Below, piece after piece: positions 25,921-34,223 of a stretch of DNA of 64,000 nucleotides. The stretch covers positions 112,338 through 176,337 of the forward strand of contig NZ_FQVI01000007.1 of assembly GCF_900129135.1 (NCBI RefSeq), read 5' to 3'. The notes below the pieces were generated by a model, which saw only the letters and a list, made by a program, of their open reading frames with translations, had not been told where the DNA came from and ran no database searches. The translations under genes and the position numbers were made by a program. The stretch's first letter is position 1. Every line of letters starts with the position of its first letter. This DNA comes from Lactonifactor longoviformis DSM 17459. Its GTDB lineage: Bacteria > Bacillota > Clostridia > Lachnospirales > Lachnospiraceae.

Positions 25921-26633
25921 AACAAGATAGGAGAAAGGCTTTGCAGGACGCCTTTGAGGCTCCCGCGCCTCAGCACAAGGAAGAGTTTTTCAGAACCATA
26001 CCCCAGCCCGGAATGAGTAATATTTCTTTTATGATCTCTCAGGCAGGATATATTCAAAAATGGATCTGGGCAGTATCCATAGGGTTATTTGCCGTATCTT
26101 TACTGGGCGCATGTTTTATGGAGCGGGATATTCTATGGCTGATTTCGTCCCTCCTTCCATTTTTGGCATTATCTATTGCAACAGAAAGCGGCAGGTCAAG
26201 GATTTATGATATGGCTGAGCTGGAGATGGCGTCCAGGTTTTCCCTGAGAAGCGTTGTGCTTGCCCGCATGGGGATTCTGGAGATGGTTCATCTTGCCCTG
26301 CTGTGCCTGCTGATCCCACTTGGAAATAGGAATAACACAGCCACTATTTTACAGGCAGGCGTATATCTTTTAGTGCCTTATTTACTGACGACGGTATCGG
26401 GGCTTTGGATAGTGAGGAAGTTCCAGGGAAGAGAGGCTGTCTACAGCTGCATGGGGGCAGCCGGTGCTGTCAGCGGAATGAATCTGTTCGTTCAAACCAT
26501 GCTGCCGGAACTCTTCTATGTGAGATGTTTTCATTGGTGGATGGCAGCTTTCCTGCTGTTAGCCGTACTCACAATAAAGGGGATAACCAAGATGATTCAA
26601 CTGACGGAGGAACTGACATGGAGCTTATCATAG
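25917..26633 (+). CDS. Six-segment membrane protein in the anti-sigma position
   Basis: A 238-residue protein read from a GTG overlapping the sigma stop, with AAAGGAGG at about 25902. After about 50 soluble residues rich in charge it has about six hydrophobic segments (starting WIWAVSIGLFAVSLLGACF). It has no zinc-finger (HxxxCxxC) anti-sigma motif. From position it could be an anti-sigma factor or an ABC-associated membrane subunit. I do not recognise the family. It overlaps the ATPase gene by 16 bases. Confidence 0.7.
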   Translation: MKQDRRKALQDAFEAPAPQHKEEFFRTIPQPGMSNISFMISQAGYIQKWIWAVSIGLFAVSLLGACFMERDILWLISSLLPFLALSIATESGRSRIYDMAELEMASRFSLRSVVLARMGILEMVHLALLCLLIPLGNRNNTATILQAGVYLLVPYLLTTVSGLWIVRKFQGREAVYSCMGAAGAVSGMNLFVQTMLPELFYVRCFHWWMAAFLLLAVLTIKGITKMIQLTEELTWSLS

Positions 26634-27322
26634 ACAGAGTATCGAAACAATATCAGAATAAAATTGCAGTTGACCGTATTTCATTAAAGCTTTACAAAGG
26701 TGTTTACGGTCTGCTGGGAGCTAACGGGGCAGGAAAAACCACATTAATGCGAATGATCTGCGGAGTTTTAAAGCCCACCAGCGGAACCATTACCTTTCAG
26801 GGATTTGATGCGTCAACCGAGGAATACCGTTCGAATCTGGGATATCTGCCCCAGGACTTTGGCTACTATCCTGACTTTACGGGAATGGACTTTTTGCTCT
26901 ATCTGGCCGCTCTGAAAGGTTTGCCAAAGCCCCAGGCTAAGCGCAGAGCTCAGGAATTAGTAAAAGCAGTATCTTTGCAGGAGGCTGCGGGCAAAAAAAT
27001 CAAAACCTATTCCGGCGGTATGAAGCAGCGGCTGGGGATAGCCCAGGCATTGATAAATGCACCCCGGATTCTTATCCTGGATGAACCTACTGCGGGACTT
27101 GACCCAAAAGAGAGGGTCCGGTTTCGGAATTTGATTCGTGAACTGGGCAAAGAGAGTATTGTTCTGCTCTCTACGCATATAGTCTCGGATATTGAACATA
27201 TAGCTGATACCGTACTAATCATGAATGAAGGACAGCTGATTTTTCAGGGCAGCTGGGACGGCAGCCGGAAAGATTTAGAGGAATTCTATTTACAACAGTT
27301 TGAGGAAGTGGAAGATGAATAG
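26618..27322 (+). CDS. ABC transporter ATP-binding protein
   Basis: The 234-residue ATPase has Walker A GANGAGKTT (about 36-44), signature YSGGMKQRLGIAQAL, Walker B ILILDEPTAGLD and switch His in LLSTHIVSD. It is of the type that pairs with ABC-2-like permeases for export or resistance. The start is the ATG at 26618 with GGAGG upstream, inside the 3' end of the membrane gene. It overlaps the permease by eight bases. Confidence 0.95.
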   Translation: MELIIDRVSKQYQNKIAVDRISLKLYKGVYGLLGANGAGKTTLMRMICGVLKPTSGTITFQGFDASTEEYRSNLGYLPQDFGYYPDFTGMDFLLYLAALKGLPKPQAKRRAQELVKAVSLQEAAGKKIKTYSGGMKQRLGIAQALINAPRILILDEPTAGLDPKERVRFRNLIRELGKESIVLLSTHIVSDIEHIADTVLIMNEGQLIFQGSWDGSRKDLEEFYLQQFEEVEDE

Positions 27323-28478
27323 GACAGGTGCTTTATATATATATGAACTTAAGAAAATTCTGCATCGGAGGATGGTATGGATTGCATGTGCAGTTACATT
27401 GGCTCTTTGTGCGGGCATAAGTTTGAGTAATCTGCTGGGTGCTTCCTATATTACCGATGACGGGGAAGAGATCAGCGGATATGAGATGATGAAAATGAGC
27501 AGAGAATATGCGAGAGACTTATCCGGAAGAGCGATAGACAATATCCTGCTTTCGGAAATGCAGGAAGCTGAAGGGAAGGAGGAAGAGAGTGCAGACAAGT
27601 ATGCCGCTGTCTATTCTTATGTGCAGAAAATAACAGGTGACAGCAAAGAGGCATTGACAGCAGATGAGGCCGCTTTGTACAGCGCCCGAAGGAATAACCT
27701 TACCCGGATTTGGAGGGAGCAAATGCTGACAGATGGGGAAATCACATATTGGCTGGGAAAGGAAAAAGAGATAGAAACCCCATTTATTTATGCATATGCA
27801 GACGGATGGGCAGATGTGTTTGACAATATTTATGCGCTGAATTTTATGCTGTTACTGTTAATTGCAGTCTGCCTCTCCAATGTTTTTTCTATGGAACATG
27901 TACGCAGGACAGATCAGCTTATCCTGTGCACCCGGTGTGGCAGAAAGAATCTATACCATGCTAAAATTCTTGCAGGCATAACTTTTGGCATGATTTTGGC
28001 GGTCCTGCTTTTTTCAGTGAGTGTTATTACAAGCATTCTTATCTACGGATCCGATGGGTTTTATGCAGCCCTTCAAGCAGTGCTGCCGTTATCGTCACGG
28101 CCGGTGAGTGTTGGCAGAGCAGTTATGACTCTGTTTGTATTATTTATCATCGTATCCATACTTTATAGCATTGCAACGATGTTTCTGTCCGAATGTTTAA
28201 AAAACAGTGCCGGAGTTATGGGCGTGTTAGCAGGAGGCATGGTATTCACAATGTTAGTCGACATTCCGTACTGGCTGAGGATCCCGTCACAGCTCTACGA
28301 TCTTCTGCCCACAACACTGCTGATAAAATGGCAGTTGTGGGACGACAGACTCCTTTCTGTTCTGGGGAAGCATTTGACAAATTATCAGTCTGCGGCCATA
28401 GCATACACCGTTATGTCAGTTCTTCTGGCTGCCGCAGGAGGGAAACTATACCAAAAATACCAGGTGAATGCAAGATGA
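27315..28478 (+). CDS. ABC transporter permease
   Basis: The 387-residue membrane protein has an N-terminal segment (MVWIACAVTLALCAGISL), a long extracytoplasmic region (about 40-175), then about five hydrophobic segments. This is the layout of ABC-2-type permeases with a large outer loop. ATG at 27315 follows GAGGAAG and overlaps the ATPase stop. It is the partner of the ATPase; cargo is unknown. It is the last gene of the sigma operon, with no clear terminator after it. Confidence 0.85.
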   Translation: MNRTGALYIYELKKILHRRMVWIACAVTLALCAGISLSNLLGASYITDDGEEISGYEMMKMSREYARDLSGRAIDNILLSEMQEAEGKEEESADKYAAVYSYVQKITGDSKEALTADEAALYSARRNNLTRIWREQMLTDGEITYWLGKEKEIETPFIYAYADGWADVFDNIYALNFMLLLLIAVCLSNVFSMEHVRRTDQLILCTRCGRKNLYHAKILAGITFGMILAVLLFSVSVITSILIYGSDGFYAALQAVLPLSSRPVSVGRAVMTLFVLFIIVSILYSIATMFLSECLKNSAGVMGVLAGGMVFTMLVDIPYWLRIPSQLYDLLPTTLLIKWQLWDDRLLSVLGKHLTNYQSAAIAYTVMSVLLAAAGGKLYQKYQVNAR

Positions 28479-28581
28479 TTCCGGCAGATTTTCGGAAAGG
28501 AGTGCACGGTCCGGTTGGGCTTGGACAGCGGGATAAGGTCGCGAAAACCTGATTTGTATGTTATACTAGCCTTATACGCGT

Positions 28582-30591
28582 GTGGAAAGGATAAGACTGG
28601 ATTCGTTATTCGAAAAACAGCAGGTAGAGAATTTGGAGTGGAATATTGCGCCGGAGGCTATTTCCCTGGTCATTCTGGTAATTATATGGGTTTATTCCAG
28701 AAGCGGAAGCTTTCTTCCGACTTTAAAAAACAGGATTTTTCAGTGGTGCTTACTGGTTACCTTCGGGGCTATGCTGACGAATATCCTGTCAACTATTATG
28801 ATTTATCACAGCGATACGGTTCCCATATGGCTCATCTGGACAGTGACCACGGTTTATTTTATTATGACGCCGCTTATGGGAATGGCATATTTTTTCTATG
28901 CCGTTTCCATTCTATACCCAGAGGGGCGGGGACTGAATCGTATTCTGGGATTAGGCATTATACCCGGAGCGGTATACTCAGCAATTGTCTTTATGAATCC
29001 TCTCACAAAGAACATATTTAATATCACGGCTGCAGGCGGTTATGTCAGAGGCCGTTATATTGTGGCAACCTATATTATTTTTTATGCTTACTGTGTGGCA
29101 AGCATAATAATAACAGTTGTTAACTATAAAAAAACAGATCGAAAGATACGCAGGATACTTGCCGCCTTTCCGGTGCTGGCGTTTCTGGTAATCATAGTTC
29201 AGCAGATGTATCCGAATATTATACTGTCCGGGTCAGCGGCTACCTGCGCGCTGCTGATTATTTATCTGCACATTCAGAACAAACAGATTTCACTGGATTA
29301 TCTGACAAATCTGCCAAACCGGCGGGAGCTTCTGGACATGCTTGAGCTGATACTAAAGAGATCTGCCGGAGAGCCGTTTACGCTGATGGTCGTATCTCTC
29401 AGGGAATTCCGGCTTATTAATAATACCTGCGGGCAGCAGCGGGGAGATAAGTTCCTCCAGGAATTTGGGAGATTTCTCTGCAGGTTCGGACCCGTCGGCA
29501 GAGTATATCGTTTCAGCGGAGACGAGTTCGCAATTTTGTTTACTCATGAAAGTGATGAAATGATTATTCGCTGTGTGCAGGCGGTAGAAGAACGTATGAC
29601 TAAGCCCTGGCAGCTGGATGATTATCGGCTTGATCCGGAAGTGGTCATTGGGATTATCCGCCGGTCTGATGTGGACTCTACACTGGAAAATATAATTAAT
29701 GCCATTGAGTATGCAGTCTCCCAGGCCAAATCCGGTAAGTACGGTACGGTCTGTCATTGTGATAAAGCAATGCTGGGGAAGCTGAGGAGAAGGGGAGAAA
29801 TTGTCCGGATACTGAAGGATAAGCTGGCAGACCAAAGCTTTGAGATGTATTATCAGCCTATCTATTCTGTAAAAGAAGGGAACTTTCAATTTGCAGAATC
29901 CCTTATGCGCATAAATGAATCTCCCATAGGGCCTATTTATCCCTCAGAGTTTATACCCATCGCTGAGGAGACAGGACTTATCATAGACATTACCTATGTG
30001 ATTTTGGATAAAGTATGTAAGTTTATCAACCGGCTTCTGGAGAAAAAGATTCCGGTGGGTTCTATTCACGTAAATTTCTCCGGAGTACAGTTTTCGCAGC
30101 CGGATCTCCAGGAAAAGGTTCTGGGAATTATAAGACAGAATAAAATCCCTGCCTCAGCCATAAAGATAGAATTTACAGAGAGCACCCTTGCCGACAGTCC
30201 GCAGACGGTAACAGAGTTTGCCGCTGAGATGGGTAAGTATGGGATTAAGATGGGATTGGATGATTTCGGGACAGGCTATTCGAATTTTGCGACGGTTATC
30301 AGTATTCCCTTTGGCACTATCAAGATTGACAAGAGTATCATGTGGGCTTCTACGGGCAATATAACGTCAGCTGCTGCAATCAAACATATTGTAAATACAT
30401 TTAAGGCTCTGAATATGAAGGTAGTGGCAGAGGGGGTAGAGACAGAAGAGCAGGTAATGTCTGCAATTGATGCAGGAATCGATCAGATTCAGGGGTATTA
30501 CTATTCCAGACCCCTGTCTGAGGAGGATATGGAGCGGTTTTTAGCAGAAAATAACCGAAGGGCCACACAAGTAAACCACCATCCCGCATAG
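28582..30591 (+). CDS. Membrane GGDEF-EAL c-di-GMP protein with variant motifs
   Basis: About 669 residues. The first 235 form about seven membrane helices without a recognised sensor family. A GGDEF domain (about 240-400) reads SGDEF at 312-316, a variant often still active. An EAL domain (about 410-650) has ESL at 439-441 in place of EAL but keeps LDDFGTGYSN and VVAEGVET. The GTG at 28582 is used; a TTG further in (about 28636, after AGGTAGA) is an alternative. It has no operon partner, and a 103-base gap with a possible -10 TATACT at 28563 separates it from the ABC permease. Confidence 0.88.
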   Translation: MERIRLDSLFEKQQVENLEWNIAPEAISLVILVIIWVYSRSGSFLPTLKNRIFQWCLLVTFGAMLTNILSTIMIYHSDTVPIWLIWTVTTVYFIMTPLMGMAYFFYAVSILYPEGRGLNRILGLGIIPGAVYSAIVFMNPLTKNIFNITAAGGYVRGRYIVATYIIFYAYCVASIIITVVNYKKTDRKIRRILAAFPVLAFLVIIVQQMYPNIILSGSAATCALLIIYLHIQNKQISLDYLTNLPNRRELLDMLELILKRSAGEPFTLMVVSLREFRLINNTCGQQRGDKFLQEFGRFLCRFGPVGRVYRFSGDEFAILFTHESDEMIIRCVQAVEERMTKPWQLDDYRLDPEVVIGIIRRSDVDSTLENIINAIEYAVSQAKSGKYGTVCHCDKAMLGKLRRRGEIVRILKDKLADQSFEMYYQPIYSVKEGNFQFAESLMRINESPIGPIYPSEFIPIAEETGLIIDITYVILDKVCKFINRLLEKKIPVGSIHVNFSGVQFSQPDLQEKVLGIIRQNKIPASAIKIEFTESTLADSPQTVTEFAAEMGKYGIKMGLDDFGTGYSNFATVISIPFGTIKIDKSIMWASTGNITSAAAIKHIVNTFKALNMKVVAEGVETEEQVMSAIDAGIDQIQGYYYSRPLSEEDMERFLAENNRRATQVNHHPA

Positions 30592-30613
30592 AGAGCGGGA
30601 CGGTGGTTTTTTT
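30573..30613. terminator. Bidirectional terminator between convergent genes
   Basis: A 15-base stem (30573-30587 with 30595-30609; one mismatch) has A-rich and T-rich flanks: TTTTTTT follows on the plus strand. It overlaps the stop of the GGDEF-EAL gene and serves the P-type ATPase gene from the other side. Confidence 0.8.
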
Positions 30614-30622
30614 GCGGAATTG

Positions 30623-32518
30623 TCACAGAAACCTTCTGTCATAGAGAAGTGCGGCATTGAGGACTACTAAAACAGAGCCTGCGTTGTGCACCAGTGCCCC
30701 TGTAACCGGATTCAGTACGCCGAAGGCAGAAAGCGTAACGGCAGCAGCGTTAATACACATTGACAGGGCGATATTTCCCTTAATGGTACGGAGTGTGGAG
30801 CGGGCGAGGCGCTTCAGATAAGGAATCTTAGAGATATCATCACTTATGAGGGCGATATCTGCAGCCTCTACCGCAATATCGGTGCCTATACTGCCCATGG
30901 CTACCCCTACATCGGCTGTTTTTAGGGCGGGAGCATCATTTACCCCGTCCCCAATCATGCAGACCGTCCGCCCTTTTTGTTTAAGCTGTGAAATGTATTT
31001 CACCTTTTCTTCCGGAAGCAATTCCCCACAGACGGATTCGATACCGGCCTGTGTCCCAAAGTAAAGAACTGCTCTTTGGCTGTCCCCGCTGAGCAGGAGG
31101 GTCTCTGTATCCATTTTGGAGAGCCGGTACACCATGCTCCGGACAGACGGACGCATCACATCTAAGAGGGAGAGAACCCCCAGACAGGAATCCCTATCGG
31201 CCACTAGAACGGCGGCTTTTCCCTGGGTGCCAAGCTGCTCCAGTACCATTTTTTCTTTAGAGGAGAGCAGAATACTGTGTTCTGACAAATAGTATGCGCT
31301 GCCGCAGTAGATGGTTTTTCCCGACACTTCAGAGGAAACTCCTTTTCCGGGTTCCATATGAAAGTTTTCAGAGTTCCGGAGAGATATCCCCTTTTCCTCA
31401 GCATATGCGGCGATGGCTTTTCCCAGCGGATGCTCACTTCTTGCCTCCGCCGAGGCTGCAATGGCCAGAAGGGTTTGCTCATCCAGAGTATCCTGAAATG
31501 GAATAATATCGCTGATTTCCAGTTTTCCCTGGGTGAGGGTTCCTGTTTTGTCAAAGGCAATGGTGTCCACCTTCCCCATTGCTTCCAGGGCCTCTCCGGA
31601 TTTAATAATTACTCCGTGTTTTGTGGCCTGGCCGATTGCTGCCATAACTGAGGTGGGGGTTGCCAGGGCAAGGGCGCAGGGACAGAAGACGACCAGAACG
31701 GTTACCCCCCGGTTCAGAGCAGCCATGGCAGGGAGACCCAGGAACAGATTCACGGCAAAGGTACCCGCTGCGATGAGAAGAGCGATGGGGACCAGCCATA
31801 CAGACCACTGGTCTGCAATGCGCTGCATGGGTGCTTTGCTGTCTTCGGCATCTCTTACCATCCGGATAAGCCTCTGGAGTGAGGAGTCTTTGCCCACACA
31901 GGTTGCTTCCATGTCAATGGAGCCAAAGCAGCTTACGGTACCGCAGTAAACCTCATCGCCTGTGCTTTTGTCGACGGGGAGAGATTCCCCTGTTATGACA
32001 GACTGGTCCACAGAGGTATCGCCGGAGACGATGACGCCGTCCACCGGTATGGTTTCACCGGGAAGAACCCGGAGAAGATCGCCGGTCCGGATCTGGGCGG
32101 CAGGAACAAGCTCTTGTATCCAGGCACCCTGTTCCTTTCTCAGTCTCCGGCCTTCTGCCGGTGCCAGTGCCATGAGGCTTGAGAGCCCTTTTTTCGCACG
32201 GTTTACGGTCATATCTTCCAGGAGCGCACCGATTGCCATAATAAAGGCTACCTCTCCGGCAGCAAACAGCTCTCCGATACACAGAGATGCTGTCATGGCA
32301 ATGGAGATGAGGAGCGGAGAGGAGATCCATTTTTTATAATACAGTCTGGTCAGAGCAAGATACAGGAGAGGATATCCTGACAGAATAACCGTTATCCAGG
32401 CAGGATCCAGAGGAAATTTCGTTCCGGTGAGCAGGAGAAACAGACTGAAAAGCAGAAAAATGCCGGATATAACAGTTGCTTTCCGCCCGGAACATAGAAT
32501 ACTCAGCTTTTTTAACAT
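30623..32518 (-). CDS. Heavy-metal P-type (P1B) ATPase
   Basis: A membrane pump of 631 residues that moves a metal ion using ATP. It has the transmembrane CPC metal site at 279-281 (FCPCALALATP), the phosphorylated Asp323 in DKTGTLT, the P1B SEHPLGKAI (HP) motif and MIGDGVNDAPAL. It lacks an N-terminal HMA metal-binding domain. The last helix has HNAGSVLVVLNA rather than the Asp-containing forms of Zn/Cd pumps or the MxxS pattern of Cu pumps, so the metal is not assigned. AAGGAGG precedes the ATG. It is divergent from a TetR regulator. Confidence 0.9.
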   Translation of the reverse strand: MLKKLSILCSGRKATVISGIFLLFSLFLLLTGTKFPLDPAWITVILSGYPLLYLALTRLYYKKWISSPLLISIAMTASLCIGELFAAGEVAFIMAIGALLEDMTVNRAKKGLSSLMALAPAEGRRLRKEQGAWIQELVPAAQIRTGDLLRVLPGETIPVDGVIVSGDTSVDQSVITGESLPVDKSTGDEVYCGTVSCFGSIDMEATCVGKDSSLQRLIRMVRDAEDSKAPMQRIADQWSVWLVPIALLIAAGTFAVNLFLGLPAMAALNRGVTVLVVFCPCALALATPTSVMAAIGQATKHGVIIKSGEALEAMGKVDTIAFDKTGTLTQGKLEISDIIPFQDTLDEQTLLAIAASAEARSEHPLGKAIAAYAEEKGISLRNSENFHMEPGKGVSSEVSGKTIYCGSAYYLSEHSILLSSKEKMVLEQLGTQGKAAVLVADRDSCLGVLSLLDVMRPSVRSMVYRLSKMDTETLLLSGDSQRAVLYFGTQAGIESVCGELLPEEKVKYISQLKQKGRTVCMIGDGVNDAPALKTADVGVAMGSIGTDIAVEAADIALISDDISKIPYLKRLARSTLRTIKGNIALSMCINAAAVTLSAFGVLNPVTGALVHNAGSVLVVLNAALLYDRRFL

Positions 32519-32694
32519 AGGCGGCCTCCTTTATTAGCCTTGTTTTTTTAGGAATTATAGAGTACACTTTATATGATATAGTACAATATGTTTGATATTA
32601 TTATAAGTCAGGACAGACAAACCAATCAATGAACAATGCTGCCTGCCTGTATGATACCGAACATTACGACGTTTTTGTACAGGAAAGGATGCCT

Positions 32695-33258
32695 ATGGAC
32701 AGAAGACAGCAAAAATCCAGAGATGCCATTTTTACAGCATTCGGTACGCTGCTTTCCCAAAAAAGCTATACAAAGATAACGGTGCAGGAGATAATTGATG
32801 AGGCAAATGTAGGGCGGAGCACGTTCTATGCGCATTTTCAGACGAAGGATGAACTGCTGGGAGAGATGTGTACGGATTTGTTCGGACATGTATTCTCAGA
32901 GCATCTGGGAATGGAGAGCACCCATGACTTTTCTCTGACACAGGGAGGGCCGGATGTGGTGATTACTCATATCCTTTATCATCTCAGGGATAATAAGAGA
33001 AACATTACGGGGATCTTAAACAGTGAAAGCGGAGAGATTTTTTTATTCTATTTCAAGCAATATCTGAATCAGCTTGTGGAGAAGTGTCTGCTCAGTCGTA
33101 TAGAGAGAACGAATACAAAGGTTCCGGAGGAATTTTTGCTGAATCATATCTCGGGGAGTTTTGTCACCATGGTGCAGTGGTGGATTCGAAATGGGCTGAA
33201 ACAGTCCCCGGAGGAACTGGCAGGATGGTATCTGGCAGTGATTCAGCCCATACTGTAA
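32695..33258 (+). CDS. TetR-family regulator
   Basis: The 187-residue protein has an N-terminal helix-turn-helix (RDAIFTAFGTLLSQKSYTKITVQEIIDEANVGRSTFYAHF; about 8-47) and a helical ligand domain. ATG at 32695 has AGGAAAGG six bases upstream; earlier starts lack spacing. It is divergent from the metal pump, with an odd-centred palindrome TATATGATATA at 32570-32580 between them, so it may repress the pump. The signal could equally be non-metal; no Cys/His cluster is obvious. Confidence 0.85.
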   Translation: MDRRQQKSRDAIFTAFGTLLSQKSYTKITVQEIIDEANVGRSTFYAHFQTKDELLGEMCTDLFGHVFSEHLGMESTHDFSLTQGGPDVVITHILYHLRDNKRNITGILNSESGEIFLFYFKQYLNQLVEKCLLSRIERTNTKVPEEFLLNHISGSFVTMVQWWIRNGLKQSPEELAGWYLAVIQPIL

Positions 33259-33276
33259 CAGGCTGTGCGGAGACAA

Positions 33277-33297
33277 CAGCTAAAGCAGCTTTAGCTG
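33277..33297. repeat. Perfect 21-bp palindrome before merR
   Basis: CAGCTAAAGC, A, GCTTTAGCTG: two perfect 10-bp arms around one base, 19 bases after the tetR stop and just before the merR ribosome site GGGGAGG. It has no T-run, so operator or mRNA hairpin is more likely than terminator. Confidence 0.7.
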
Positions 33298-33310
33298 GGG
33301 AGGTAAGAAT

Positions 33311-34105
33311 ATGCACTACGGTATTACTGACATAGCGAAGATGCTGGGGATTACCACCAGTGCGATCCGCTATTTTGAAAAGGAGCAGCTTATCAATGCC
33401 GGAAAAGAGAAAAACGGTCACCGGTATTATGATGAGGAAGATGTATTCCGTCTGCTGTCCTATATGAAGTACCGCTCCATGGAGATTCCCATGAAGCAGA
33501 TTATTACACAGTTCAGCGGCAGGGAAAATGACTGGAGAGTAATAAAAGGGAGAGTAGAGAAGGCAAAAGACAAAGCCCTGGAGAAGGCAGAATTCTACCG
33601 GAAACTGGCATCCCAGATAGAACAGCATCTGCGCAGTATGGAGCTTATTGAGGGCCTTGCGGGCAAGTACGAATTTGACAAATCGCCGGCTGTCATTTTT
33701 GTTCAGGACAGAGCGGGTGGCTGGCTTCCAAAAGACAGAAAAAAACAGATGGAAGCCCAGAAATGGGTAAAAGATATGCCGAATGTCTGTCTGGCACTTC
33801 AAAAGGCAGAAGGAGATGAAGCCGTGTTTGGTTATCTGGTATCTGCCAAGAGCTCCAGTGAAGAGCTTCTTTGTACGGATCTGGACAAAAAAGAAATTCC
33901 GTCAGCATCCTGTGTCCATACCATTGTAAAGGCGGAAGAGGATTTTGCATTTGCACCTCAGAAATGCTTTGAAAAGCCCTTAGCCTATCTGGAGGAGAGA
34001 GGATTTCATTTAGAAGGAACTTCCTGGGGAAAGATTCTCCTGGTAGAAGTTGAGGAGGGACAGCATCTTCACACCTATGTAGAACTATGGCTTCCCATTT
34101 GTTAA
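33311..34105 (+). CDS. MerR-family regulator
   Basis: The 264-residue protein has the MerR winged helix-turn-helix (YGITDIAKMLGITTSAIRYFEKE; about 3-72), a coiled dimer helix (about 75-115), and a C-terminal ligand domain of about 140 residues, a size seen in drug- or small-molecule-sensing members (BmrR-like), not metal-sensing ones. Ribosome site GGAGG. It lies upstream of an Old-Yellow-Enzyme reductase whose promoter has the MerR-class 19-bp spacer and a dyad, so that reductase is the likely target. Confidence 0.88.
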   Translation: MHYGITDIAKMLGITTSAIRYFEKEQLINAGKEKNGHRYYDEEDVFRLLSYMKYRSMEIPMKQIITQFSGRENDWRVIKGRVEKAKDKALEKAEFYRKLASQIEQHLRSMELIEGLAGKYEFDKSPAVIFVQDRAGGWLPKDRKKQMEAQKWVKDMPNVCLALQKAEGDEAVFGYLVSAKSSSEELLCTDLDKKEIPSASCVHTIVKAEEDFAFAPQKCFEKPLAYLEERGFHLEGTSWGKILLVEVEEGQHLHTYVELWLPIC

Positions 34106-34123
34106 AGAATTCTCAATTAAAGC

Positions 34124-34154
34124 TTGCAGGTAAAGGAACTTTATGTGCTATAGT
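34124..34154 (+). promoter_or_regulatory. MerR-type promoter/operator
   Basis: -35 TTGCAG (34124-34129) and -10 TATAGT (34149-34154) are separated by 19 bases, the stretched spacer typical of MerR-activated promoters. Centred in the spacer is the dyad GCA-N2-TAAAG-GAA-CTTTA-N2-TGC (34126-34148; about 8 of 10 paired). It serves the reductase gene at 34224. Confidence 0.75.
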
Positions 34155-34223
34155 AAATGATAGAGATGGATCCAGTCTTTTTGCAACTAATTACTCTGCA
34201 TATATAGTGAGGGATGATTTAAA

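Noticed and set aside
28515..29021. Plus-strand frame overlapping the start of the GGDEF-EAL gene
   Set aside because: It is a shifted frame across the membrane region; the other frame encodes the hydrophobic helices and GGDEF domain.
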